Below, in pieces: positions 46,134-56,425 of a stretch of 64,000 nucleotides of DNA. The stretch is from positions 76,438,000 to 76,501,999 of the forward strand of contig NC_134700.1 in NCBI RefSeq assembly GCF_043290135.1. Reading direction: 5' to 3'. The stretch comes from Rhipicephalus microplus. Lineage: Eukaryota; Arthropoda; Arachnida; Ixodida; Ixodidae. Each line of letters opens with the position of its first letter. Positions within the stretch are counted from its first letter, which is position 1. Under the pieces are notes generated by a model. The model made no database searches. It worked only from the letters and a program-made list of their open reading frames with translations, and had not been told where the DNA came from. The translations under genes were made by a program, and so were the position numbers.

Positions 46134-49038
46134 ATGGGGCGGTGTTGTGTACCCAACTGTCGAGGGAACTATGACAATGGTCCGCAAGTCCGCTTGTTTT
46201 CTTTTCCGAGAGACGCTAAGCGAAGAGCGGAATGGCAGCGGGCTGTGCGACGGAGCGACGTCGACGTGAGGCTGTTGAAGGACCCCAAGGTAAGCTGCAT
46301 CGAGCGTACCCCTTCAGAATTAACGAGATTTCTCGTAATTATCCCAGGAGATTCTAATTGGTGTTTTTTTTTGTTCCGGTCACGCACAGGTTTGCGAGCG
46401 TCACTTCAAGTCGGAACACCTGCGCACAACGTCAACGTATACGGACTGCGATGGACGAACCATTGAAGCTCCTATGAAGTTGACACGGCTGACTCCAGAC
46501 GCCTTCCCAGCCATTTTTCCAGACTGCCCTTCGTATATCTCCGATTCGCGCACGTCGCGAGAAGAGCCTGAACTGAAAAGGAAGCGGGCTGAAAATGAGC
46601 TACTCCAGAAAGCCATACACGAGTCCCAAGCAGCGTTTGAAAAAGAAGAAACACAGTACAAACTTTGTAATCTGGATGAACTGATTTCTCGGGTTAACGA
46701 GTGTCCAAATAAGAAGTTTTGGTGTACAACAGCCTGCGAGACGTGCCTCATCGTCGCCCACATCGAACCGGCGTTGCAAACTCCGGAGATGCTTGTATCT
46801 GTGGTGGTTACAGAGGATCTGTCCGTTTCCGTGTATTTTAAGTGCGCTCCGTTGGTGTCGGATGATGTGTGCATTCCTGACGAAGTCCGTGATGTCCGTG
46901 TGCTGGACAACCTTCTAGACAGCGTGGAGCGATATTGTGAAAAGAAGGCCCGTCAACAGGAGGACAAGGTGGGAGGAGTGCTTAGGCTTGTTTTATCCTT
47001 GCTGGATGACATTTGTGATGATGAGCTGCATGATGATGAGAGGGCTGACGCACTAATCTTCCTGAAGGAGCAGTGCAAGCTGCTGACAAAGAAGAGTAAT
47101 GGCGTGCGGTATTCTGCAGAGCTTTTAGTTTTTAGCAGTATATTGCACACAATTTCTCCACATGCTTGCAAGTTTTTTCGCCACAGCAACAAGCTTGTCT
47201 TGCCGCATGACACTACCATCAAGCGAGTTTGTGCTGCACATGATGTGAGCCCATCGAAAGAGCAGTGCGAAGAAGGTTTTCTGAGGTACATTAAGCGCAG
47301 AGCAACCATTCTGAAGCCTCATGAAAAAAATGTGACTGTCATGCTTGATGAAATACACCTGCAACAGTTTTTTGAATATTAAGGTGGCTGCCTAACAGGG
47401 TTTGCTGCGCATTGTGCGGAACCAGCAAAGACAGCGCACGTGTTCATGGTACAGTCTTTGCTTTCATCTTATAAAGATGTTGCTCATATCCTTCCGGTAA
47501 CTCGTATCACAGCAACGGAGCTGCATGATGTTCTAAAGACACTAATCTTGAGGCATGAAAGTGCTGGTCTGCATGTTGTTGCGGTCGTAACAGATAACAA
47601 TGCCATAAACAGGAAAATGATGTCTCTGTTTAGCGAGAAAAATGAGCCAGGGCTTGATTTTCCTCATCCTGCCAACCCGCAGCAGCCATTGTTTCATGTT
47701 GTGGACACTGTTCACTTGCTCAAGTGTATACGCAACAATTGGCTCAATCAGAAGGATGATGACAAGTCGTTTTTGTATCCTCCTTTTGAAAGCTGTGGAA
47801 GTGGTGAGGACCAAAAAGCTTCGTTTGCTTTTTTGAGGAAGCTGTACCAGAGTGAACAAAGCAAGCTTGCAAAGGTTGCCTATGGTCTGAGCTATAAAGC
47901 ACATTATCCAAGCCACCTAGAGCGTCAAAATGTGAAATTGGTGTTGAAAGTTTTTAACAGCTTTGTGTCATCAACTTTGTCACTTGAAGCGCAGAAATTG
48001 CATTTGGCTGCACTGCAGGAAACGGCCTACTTTATTGATTTGATTGTCAGGTGGTGGAGCATTGTAAATGTTAAGACTCCAGAAAAGGGGCACAGACTAC
48101 GTGATGTTTATCAGCAGCCTGTGAAGGATATGTCTTGTTTGCAAGTTCAGTACCTTGATCAGTTCATTACCTGGCTTGACAGGTGGAGCCGGAGGGGAAC
48201 CACGGCTGGAGGTTTGACAAAAGAGACCCACTTTGCTCTCCGTCTAAGCACGTATTCATTGATTGAGCTGTCACGGTATTGCCTTGATGAGCTGGGCTTT
48301 AGGTACGTCCTTTTGGGGAAGTTTCAAACAGATTGCCTTGAGGCCAGGTTCGGGAAGTACCGTCAAATGTGTGGATCTCACTACAATGTGTCAATCACAG
48401 AAGTATTCGAAGCGGAGACAAAGATTCGCTTGCAGGACACTTTAAAGCTGGAAGACATGCCGCTGTCATTGGCACCTAAGGAACAGGAGCTTGATGCCGA
48501 GATGCTAATAGCAAAGTATGCCATCAAACTCACCCAAAGTGACCTGAAGGCATCACAAACTGACGTGCCTGCGTTGGCATACATTGCAGGCTATTGTGCG
48601 CATGCTGCAATTAAACGTCAGCCATGTGAGGATTGTCAGTCACAGCTCATGATCACTGACCGAGAACTGCAGCAAAGTGAGCACGTACTCATTGACAGCA
48701 TGAGCAGAGGCGGCTTGAAGTTTCCGCAGCCTTTTGTTGTTAATGTTGTTCTTGGCACTAAGATAGTATTAGAGCACCTTGTCAGTAAGGAACAGGAGCA
48801 GCGGTTTCATGCAGAAGCCAACCAAAGGATGGTCCTCTTGAGCATCATGCAGTTCCTACTAAGCGACGGCGAGGAGTTGGACATGTGTGCAAGTGGCCAC
48901 CATCCAGATACCGTACTCAAGAACATTCTAAAACCAGCTGTCAACACGCTTCTAAAAAACTATGTCGCTTGCAGGAATGACAGTGTCATGAAAGAAAAAG
49001 CCTGTACAAAGCAAAGAAAGTTGCTAACCCTACAGTAA
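46134..49038 (+). pseudogene. P-element-type THAP transposase, one intron, one premature stop
   Basis: Exon 1 is 46134-46289 (52 codons, ATG at 46134). A canonical GTAAG...CAG intron spans 46290-46389, and exon 2 runs from 46390 to the TAA at 49036-49038, about 934 residues overall. The N-terminal THAP zinc finger has CVPNC, W34, and CERHF across the splice, with the terminal AFPAIF box near 46504. A charged linker and the transposase domain follow, including TVMLDEIHLQ near 47335 and AVVTDNNAINR near 47584. The only defect seen in the long frame is TAA at 47380-47382 (FFEY-stop-GGCLTGFAAH). It most simply derives from a Lys codon, since the frame resumes in register with conserved sequence. 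Apart from this the gene looks young. It binds DNA through THAP and would move the element by cut-and-paste in the nucleus. Confidence 0.9.
46290..46389 (+). other. Intron of the THAP transposase gene
   Basis: Donor AAG|GTAAGC and acceptor TCACGCACAG|G, phase 0, 100 bp. It splits the THAP domain between DPK and VCERHF. Removing it restores the CxxH half of the zinc site. Confidence 0.88.
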
Positions 49039-49109
49039 ACTTTGCTAGTGGCCCCTTCGCTAAAATATGAAGCAAGCTTTACTAATGGCTAGTTTTTTTA
49101 AGCTGGCCG

Positions 49110-49515
49110 GTTCGTATTTTCTTTTTGTCCCACAATGTGAATATGGCTTTGAATATGACTGTTCCAAATGCTAAATGTTTGTTCCTTGTGATACACTTTA
49201 TACATTGTAATAAATACTCCAGTAGCTAGTTTCTTTCGTTCTAAGAGCAGTTGTGTTTTTCTGTTTGCCCCATAATGTGATTATGGCTGTGAATATGACT
49301 GTACCAGATGCTAAAAGTTTTTCACTGTGATAAATTTTGAAACATTATAACGAATAATCTAGCGCCTTGTTTTTTTTGCTTAATATTGTCAGTTTCGGTT
49401 TTTGTGTTGCACAATGTAGTCATAGATGTCAATATGACTGCTAAAAGCTGGAAGTTCGTATGTTCCTTGTGATACATGGTACTTACATTGTAATAAATAT
49501 TTTGCCAGGTGCCCG
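49110..49515 (+). repeat. Three diverged tandem repeats of about 140 bp in the transposon 3' region
   Basis: Units beginning near 49130, 49270 and 49413 share CACAATGTGAATATGG, GAATATGACTGT and (in two) CATTGTAATAAATA. Units 1 and 3 carry AATAAA polyadenylation-type signals. Confidence 0.8.
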
Positions 49516-49758
49516 GGACTTGTGTACGTTTCTTTTAAGTGCAATCTGAAGCAGTTACGTCCGCCAAGATGGAGCGGAACAGCACTATTTCATCTTGATG
49601 TGAAATAACGTTCGTTCAGAAATTTTATATTCTATGCCTATATCGCGGCAATGCAGAAATTAATGTTTTACTCATCTGTAGTGGCCGCCGCGCGGGAAGC
49701 GTCCGCGCCGCAGCGGCTCGCGCGCGCGCGCGTCGACGGGCCAGGTGCGTGACGTCAC

Positions 49759-49801
49759 GGCGGCAGTGAAGAGGCCTGCCTGAACTTATCTAGGTGGTGT
49801 T
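49759..49801 (+). repeat. Right terminal inverted repeat of the P-like element
   Basis: AGTGAAGAGG, the indel, then CCTGAACTTATCTAGGTGGT ending GTT, the inverse of the left end. Confidence 0.88.
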
Positions 49802-49809
49802 GGACCGGC
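49802..49809. repeat. Target-site duplication GGACCGGC, right
   Basis: Identical to 45760-45767. The first G could instead be the last base of the TIR, giving a 7-bp duplication. Confidence 0.85.
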
Positions 49810-50055
49810 ACGTTCTTAAATAACGTTTTGGTCTCCTCTACGAGACCAGTCCCGCGGTGCTTGGCGGAGGAGGGGAAGCTTCCCCGGAACGGCGCCGTGG
49901 CTCGGCGGAGGAGGCGACACTTTTCCCAGAACTGCACGGTTGCTTGCCGCCGTCTGCGTGGAAAGTGGCGCTTGGAGGGGGGAGAGTTTGCCAAAACTGC
50001 GTTAGTTCTCGTGGAAACAAGCGCTCCCGAACGAGGACCATACTTGTGGCATAAC
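49803..50055 (-). repeat. LTR of a minus-strand retrotransposon, part 1
   Basis: It matches 54501-54746 (for example CTCCTCTACGAGACCA, CGGTTGCTTGCCGCCGTCTG, GCTCCCGAACGAGGACCATA). Read on the minus strand it contains TATTTAA-like promoter sequence near 49815. Confidence 0.8.
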
Positions 50056-50059
50056 TGCT

Positions 50060-51066
50060 CCCCCGCCAACAGCAATGCATCCGGGGTGGTCTGCTCTCTC
50101 CGCCCGTGGTGACTTTCAGAGCCCTGCAGAGATCACTTGAACGACGGAGTCAAGCACAAAGCCAAACCACTCTGGCCAAAGCAAGCGCCCTCCAAATGCT
50201 GACCAAATCGCCAGACCAGCAGAAACGAAAATATTTTCTCGAGATATGGGTGAGCTAGTAAACATTGTCGGATCTCAGGAGGAAAACATAATGCCGACAC
50301 ACATTTACTTAATGTTAGTACATGACACTGCTTAACCAAATAAATCTTTTTTTTCGTGAGTGATTCTCGATTTTGAGTTAGGCAGATTGGGGACGATCGA
50401 AGCTGATGAGGTTAACTCAAACTGGCCCCGAAACTACAATTTAGAATATCAAGCACTGCTTCTTCGCCCACATTGGCGTCGCCTGCAAGCGTCAGATTGT
50501 CTAAGTTAACAAAGTTCGTCCTTTTACAAGTTCTCACTTCAATGCACACCGCCAACGACCATAAAAACAAGAGAAAATATGCTTGAAAAAGTAAGAAAAT
50601 AACACTGAAAACCAAACTTGCGCGCGTTGCACAAAAGAAAGAGTAAAGTTGACTTACACCAACACGCATAATAGCACGTAATGCCAAACACAAAAAGTAA
50701 TTTAAACAGGGGCTTTTACTCAGCCTTCTCTGTTAAAATAAAACACACTAACTGTTACCTTTCGAAATATGAAAACAAAATTAATCAAACAAGCATTGCA
50801 ATGTGAGCTTCTTCGATGAGAACGAATGTAAAACTTGCAAACATTCAGACACATTCCTTGCTCAACCGCTGACGACAAGACTAGAAAAGTAATTTTCAAA
50901 ACTGAATACAATAGCCATTCTTAGTAATGGTAAGATTGGGCTCCTCTCAGATGAACTCTGAGAAGTCACGTACTCCACAGCTTTCGAGGGATCTGGCCTT
51001 GACAAAGGCACAGTGAACAAAGCTGCTTCCGGAACTCGGTAGCAGCAACTTCTGACGTAAAGCCGC
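50060..51066. other. Unassigned sequence
   Basis: No gene or shared repeat was recognised in this 1-kb stretch between the LTR and the next DNA transposon. Confidence 0.35.
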
Positions 51067-51069
51067 TTA

Positions 51070-52072
51070 AAGGCTGGTGCACACCGGTGACTAGCAGTGG
51101 TCGCGCGACCATTTGCGACTGGTCGCAACCAGTCGCGAACGGTCGCAAACGGTCGCAAAGCGACTGCGTTGGCCAGTCGCTTCTTGACCGATTTTTCAGT
51201 CGCGTGACTGCAGTCGCAAAGCTGCTTAACCAATCAGTGATGCTCAATTTTTTTCATTGCGCTGGCTTCCTGCCGCCAGATACAAACGAGTGCGTTCCTC
51301 TAGGTCTGTGGCACCATGGCCACCACGGAATACTTGGCTTGGAGATGGCGGGCCGCAGCAACTCGAGCAAATTGTCGAATTTACGTGGTGGCATTCGCAA
51401 GAAGCTAAACACCGTCAAAGTAAAGAGAAAAGAAATTGTGCACTGTCTTTTCCCCGTATTCGGAAACTTTTTTTTTGTCTTGAACTTGACTTGTCAGCGC
51501 ATTCAACGCAGCGTGTTTGGAAGGCGTTTGTACTTCATGCCTTGGCAACGACTTAAGACTCCACGTTCGAGACGCATTTGTGCTGCATTGTAGGCTGTGG
51601 CAAGTCAAGGGAAATTTAAGGATGGTTTCTGAATAAGTACGACTCTCGGAAATACTCCTCGTCGTGTCAGCGCAACTCTGAAGGCAGGCGGCTTGCATGG
51701 CCGGTCAACTCCCGCGATCGAAAGGATGGTCACATCCACTACCGGCTTTTTTTTTTCTTTGGAGGCATCTGTGATGCCAGCGCTGACACCATGGCACAGT
51801 GCATCAGCACCATGAAATTGTCTTGTTCTTCGCTTGAATCGAACTTGACGCTGTTGGGAACGCTCTGCGAGAACGGACTTAGCTGGCGGCGATCAGCTAA
51901 TCGCGCCGGTCTCAGGAGTTCTCGCTCATAACGAGATCCGGACGTGACTCTCCGGTTTTGCGACTTCCGGTCGCTCGCATGCAGCCTCTTTCGGTGTGAA
52001 CATCAGTCGCTTTTTGGTCGCCAGTCGCGAATGGTCGCGCGACCGCGGCTAGTCGCCGGTGTGCACCAGCCT
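51070..52072. mobile_element. 1-kb TIR DNA transposon (PIF/Harbinger-like), probably non-autonomous
   Basis: AGGCTGGTGCACACCGGTGA at the left is matched by the inverse of TCGCCGGTGTGCACCAGCCT at the right. The inverted match extends about 52 bp and includes GGTCGCGCGACC. TTA occurs at 51067-51069 and 52073-52075, the 3-bp duplication typical of PIF/Harbinger. The left subterminal region has repeated TCGCAACCAGTCGC/GGTCGCAAACGG units. Internal frames (51087-51593) show no recognisable transposase, so this copy probably depends on another element. Confidence 0.75.
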
Positions 52073-52075
52073 TTA

Positions 52076-52734
52076 CTCGAACAAAGGGGCTGCCGGTGCT
52101 CCGATCATGAGTACCGGCAACGCGGCGGTTCAATCCATAGGTTCTTTACCCCGCCTGATTGAACCGTGACCATTTTGCCACGGCGGGGAACAACAGCCTG
52201 TGTGACAACTCAGGCGTAAGCGATGCTTCTTGTCGTGGTTGCCTGTACGCACCAATGAAAAAAGATGAGACCAGGCACAGATATCGGTGTCAGAATTTTC
52301 CTGAAAGTCAGTTTTTCTCAACACGCTTCCTGTCCAATATCAAACACCGCGACGATCTTCACTTCAAATATTTTATAGAGGACCCCTCCATACACCTAGC
52401 CTTGAACCTGGCGTCTCGAATGAAGACGTCATGGCAATTAACAGTGGCTTTAGCGCACTTGGCACCTGTCGTCTTTTCTGTGTTACGCTTTCGCCGATGG
52501 CTCATTTTGACGGAATGGTTAGGAATGCCGGCTGCTTCGACACAGCCAATTTTAAGTGCGCTGCCTTTGACAGGCACTGACAAAACTATAGACTGGTTAG
52601 CTAGCCTTTCTTCGGGCCCCTTGCGAGATGTCTCTGCTTGTGACAGTACGGGATTCCCGATGCCTTCCAAGCCAACAAGCACGCCGAAAGAGCTTTCGGT
52701 CTGTGGGGGTCTATCGCTGTCGTGGATAGCCCTT
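52076..52734. other. Unassigned sequence, possibly further retrotransposon interior
   Basis: A plus-strand frame at 52159-52743 is open for 194 codons, but I recognise no domain. The TIR element seems to have inserted into the interior of the minus-strand LTR element. Two short pieces (HAERAFGLWGSIAV near 52680) vaguely recall DDE transposases; this is not enough for a call. Confidence 0.25.
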
Positions 52735-53801
52735 GTTCTCTAGTCTTCGAAGTCGGCCTCCTGCTCTCGTTGACGCGATTTATCCTGCTCAAGTGTGCTG
52801 CGAAGCGGCTCCGGCTCTAGCGCTTTATGATGCACCTCGGCGTCTTTAGCTACGCGATGGGCCTCGTCCCCTAAATTCTTGTGATGCACCTAAGCGTGTG
52901 GCTTTGTCCGACTCACTTCAGCGTCTTGTACCTTGTGACGGGCCTCAATGTCAGGCACCTCGCGACTGTTCTCAGCGTTTCGCTCTCTCTGACGCACTTC
53001 AGCGGCTTGTGTTTTGCGACGGGCCCCAGCTTCCACAGCTTTTTGTCATGCCTTATCTTTACGCGCTTCTCGACGCGCTTCTACTTCTACTGCTCTTCGG
53101 CGAGTCTCATTTTCGCGCGCTTCCACCTCCATCGCCTTACGCCGCATCTCATCTCACTCTCTCTGACGCACGTTGGCGTCCTGCGCTTAGCGATGGGCCT
53201 CAATTTCTAGCGCTTTGCTGCGCGCTTCAGTGCTGTACTTGTACTCTCGACTTTCGCAGTCGGCACGACTCAGGACAGCAAAGTGGCGGAACGAAGTCTC
53301 TTTACCCCTATCAAAGTCGTGCGCCTCCTAGGCAAATAAGCGCTCCAAAATGCTTGCGACTTTGCACTGAAGCAACGTGGCAAGCTTCTCCGACCATAAG
53401 TCTCGCCCAACACTAACATCGTCGCAGACCTTTTCGAAATAATTGAGAAAAGACACGATGTTATCGTTTATTCTGAAGAGTTCGAGTCGGTATTGTGCTC
53501 GCTGCCACTTAATGGCTTCAATTTTACGACAAAGCTCTTTCATTCTGAGAGCATGCTCTCTCCTTTTTTCGACTCTCCACAGCCTTCTATTGTACGTGCC
53601 TTTGAGCTTCGAGTCTTCACGGCTTTTCTCGGCCTTATACTTTTGCTCACAAATGAGCTCCCAAAACTCGTCAGCTTCCTCGGCCATCACATTCTCTGCC
53701 CGCATCACCACGAGTATTGCTTCCCTTGTTTTAGCGGACCCGGCGGAAATCCCAATGGCTCCACAAATTTCAAGGAGGTCCTGCACAAGGTACTGCTCCA
53801 T
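52735..53801 (-). pseudogene. LTR-retrotransposon gag relic: SAP-like N-terminus and coiled coil
   Basis: The minus-strand frame 53801-53328 starts MEQYLVQDLLEICGAIGISA. A helix-rich segment EEADEFWELICEQKYKAEK and basic coil (VEKRREHALRMKELCRKIEA) follow. Downstream, across stops, the sequence keeps repeating short Ala/Glu/Arg units (RREARK, AEVRQRE, DAEVHHKALE) to about 52735. The LTR at 54281-54746 lies just upstream in the same orientation. The pattern matches gag N-termini I associate with tick LTR elements, but the pol that would prove it is not present. Confidence 0.6.
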
Positions 53802-54258
53802 CGCGATCTCGTCCCTCGTGAAGCTCTACTATGGATATAAACCGCACTCTAAAGCTAATCTCGTGGTTTAAAGTAGGTGAATATTGAACTATAGCCAACA
53901 CAAAACACTCTGCTACCATTTGCCTGTGCTAGAGAGGTCTGGCGAAATGAACAGTGAGCGTTGGGCACTCACCCAACCAAAGTAGACGACGATGGCCCAA
54001 AGCGTGGCTGCCGTCGAACAGTGTCGTGGGTGTCTTCGGGCCTGCAAGAATCAGCTCCAACTTTCCAGCCGTTGAAGTCGGGGTAGCGGGTTGCAGGGCA
54101 GCGAAACGATATCACGGTGGTCGTCCTCGGCCTTCCAGGGATCCGATCCAACTTTTCAGTCGTTGAGATCGAGGTAGCGGGCCCCAGAGCAGCAAAACGT
54201 TGAGGACAGCGGTAGCGTATTCCACCGCTGCCACCACTGTTATAAAGTCGGGTTTGAT

Positions 54259-54276
54259 GGCATCTAACCGCTGCCA
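54259..54276 (-). promoter_or_regulatory. Candidate primer-binding site
   Basis: On the minus strand TGGCAGCGGTTAGATGCC follows four bases after the LTR end ...GAACA. TGG start is as expected; the tRNA is not identified. Confidence 0.4.
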
Positions 54277-54280
54277 TCAC

Positions 54281-54746
54281 TGTTCGGATTCCCTGTTTGT
54301 CGCAATGGTAGCGGTAGCCGAGAGTGGCGAGCAGTCGAACGGACTTCACTGAAGCTTTCGCCCGGCGGTGGAATAGGGAGGCAATCAGTTTTGAAAACAG
54401 CAACAAGAAGGAGCGTTTACTATCGCAGGTTGTCGTTTGTACAGAGCCAGCCAGCACGACGATGTCGGCTCGGGCAAAATCCCTTAAACATGGGGCCGCC
54501 ACTGCCTTAAATAGGGTTTTGGCCTCCTCTACGAGACCATTCCCCAGGAACCTGGCGGAGAAGGTGAAGCTTTCCTCAGAACGGCACCATGCCCGGCGGA
54601 GGAGGCGACGCTTTGCCCGGAACTGCACGGTGGCTTGCCGCCGTCTGCGTGAAAGGTGGCGCTGGGAGGTGGGAGAGTTCGCCAAAACTGCGTTGGTTCT
54701 CGTGGGAACAAGCGCTCCCGAACGAGGACCATGCTTGTGGCATAAC
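54281..54746 (-). repeat. LTR of the minus-strand retrotransposon (uninterrupted copy)
   Basis: About 466 bp, homologous to the interrupted LTR 45550-45767 plus 49803-50055. Read on the minus strand it has the promoter-like CCTATTTAAGGC near 54520 and an end GGAATCCGAACA. The outer boundary is set by where homology stops (GTTATGCCACAAG). It preserves the empty site for the P-like element near 54494-54505. Confidence 0.75.
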
Positions 54747-54899
54747 CAGGGATAGCCCGACAGTGTGTGTCTGATTGAATGACAGATAGCCATATAGCAT
54801 GTGTCTGATTACTCGTCTTGAATTTCAATTTCAGAGTGAATTTTATTTAGAAAATATGCAGTGGGGTAAGTTCCGATTTGCAGTAAATGTAGCGTAACT

Positions 54900-55830
54900 G
54901 CCTGAGCTCTGTTGAACTTTAGGTGTGGCTGTGGTAATTTACTACGCCCCAAGTAATGTTTTTTGAAATGTCGTTGTTTGTGATTAATTGATATTTATGA
55001 TCTCCATGAATGCTAGTGGGCATTGGCTGAGGTCTGACCGGAGATAATCGAGTCCTCGCTCCAGGTCATTCGTCACCTCGTCGAGGTTGACTTGAGTCTC
55101 GTGTACTTTTACCATATGTGCACGAAATTTACTATCGAATTCAAGTATCGAGAGCAATGACTTTGTTCATAAGTTTAATCATAGTCCCAGCGAAATCGTC
55201 CTTGTCAAAGCTCGTAATCGATACTTTGGAGTCACTATAAATATGCATGACCATTTTCTGTTCCAGATAGCGGAAACAATCGCAGCTTGATCCACCAACG
55301 TGGAGCACTTAGTGAGTACAGTAAGGGCATATCGTACCTATCTTTCGCTGTCAACCACAACAGCCGTGTAGGCCTCCTTGCTTTTAAACAGGATGCGTCT
55401 GCGAGGGCCACACATTGTCCTACCTGTTCAATTTCTTTCAATAGGGCTTTCGCTCTCGCTCTTCGCGTGCTAACATTATGTTCAGAATGCATGTTTTTTT
55501 GGCAGGGGAGTGGCTCTGATCACACTTCTAAGCTCAGTTCAACCTCGTATATGTGCAGGTTCTGTGATATATTGGGAACTGACCCAATCGATCTGAGTAC
55601 CAGCCCATCCGCCCGTTTCTTCGTTAGTCTTTGCTATTGCACCAGCTGTTGCGCTTTGGCCATCTCTTTTATGGTATTGTGCACGCCACGGCTTATGAGT
55701 TTCTCGTTAGACGCACGTTTGGGTATACCTATGGCAGCCTTAGCATTGAATACCTTCCTGGTAATAGTGTTGAGCTTGTTCAGCTCAGCCTGCGACCATT
55801 GGAGAGACCTGTTACGTTAGTGAAGTGACA
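54900..55830 (-). pseudogene. LINE fragment: RT tail and RNase H
   Basis: Minus-strand frames encode WSQAELNKLNTITRKVFNAK and RGVHNTIKEMAKAQQLVQ, then (55492-55235) GQCVALADASCLKARRPTRL, where ADAS is the first RNase H Asp block. Further broken RNase H-like sequence runs to about 54900. It is a degenerate copy with stops; the clade is uncertain. Confidence 0.65.
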
Positions 55831-56425
55831 GAGGGCGAAGGTTTGTTGTAGCTTTTGGGCGCTGTTCTCACCAAGGTACCTTTGTCGGTTGGTGGATTGG
55901 ATAAACTTTTATTGATTCACTTTAGTATTCTGAGGACTTCATCAGTTTTTTTTGAAAACCCTGAATGACAGTGAGTTTGTCACCTCCAGCTTCGATGCGG
56001 AAGCTTTAAACTTTAATGAAGCACCAACATCAAATTTCAAAATCGAGATGAGCCCTTCCTGTGATTTCTCAGTGTGCGTAGGTCGCGTTGAGCAAATTTC
56101 AATTGAATACATCGCACGGAAGTTATTTTATTTTGACAGGAAACGGCGAACGAGAATTTCTTGAAAATGAAGTGCCCTGCAATAATGACACTAGTGCTAC
56201 GGGTTCGGTGTAATACATTCCACACATACCTTCCTGAGTGACGATGCGCTAGTAGCGATGACGTCTACAATCCGTGTGTTCTTATTGTGTCGCCATGGGG
56301 CGCCGAAGCCTGGAAACACATTCGCTCATCACGTCTGATATTTGTCGCACCACTTTGAATGAGTTCGTGAAATAATCAAGATGCAAACCATCCAAGATGC
56401 AACCCAAACCAAGATGCAAACCATG
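55831..56425. other. Unassigned sequence and LINE 5' flank
   Basis: Just before the LINE, 56378-56425 contains three near-repeats of AAGATGCAAACCAT/AAGATGCAACCC. No gene was recognised. These repeats are flanking sequence, since the LINE starts at 56426. Confidence 0.45.

Larger units (their letters stand above)
45768..49801 (+). mobile_element. P-like (THAP) DNA transposon, complete with TIRs
   Basis: A 4.03-kb element. The left end CAACACCACCTAGATAAGTT + CAGG and the right end are inverted copies, 24 bp perfect. A 4-bp indel and ten more matching bases (CCTCTTCACT) follow. The inner repeat CCAACACCACCTAG at 45851-45864 copies the tip in direct orientation. It encodes one THAP-transposase gene with an intron and lies inside an LTR. 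Confidence 0.92.

Noticed and set aside
52159..52743. 194-codon frame as a Harbinger transposase
   Set aside because: Only a few residues suggest a transposase and no DDE blocks can be placed; left unassigned.
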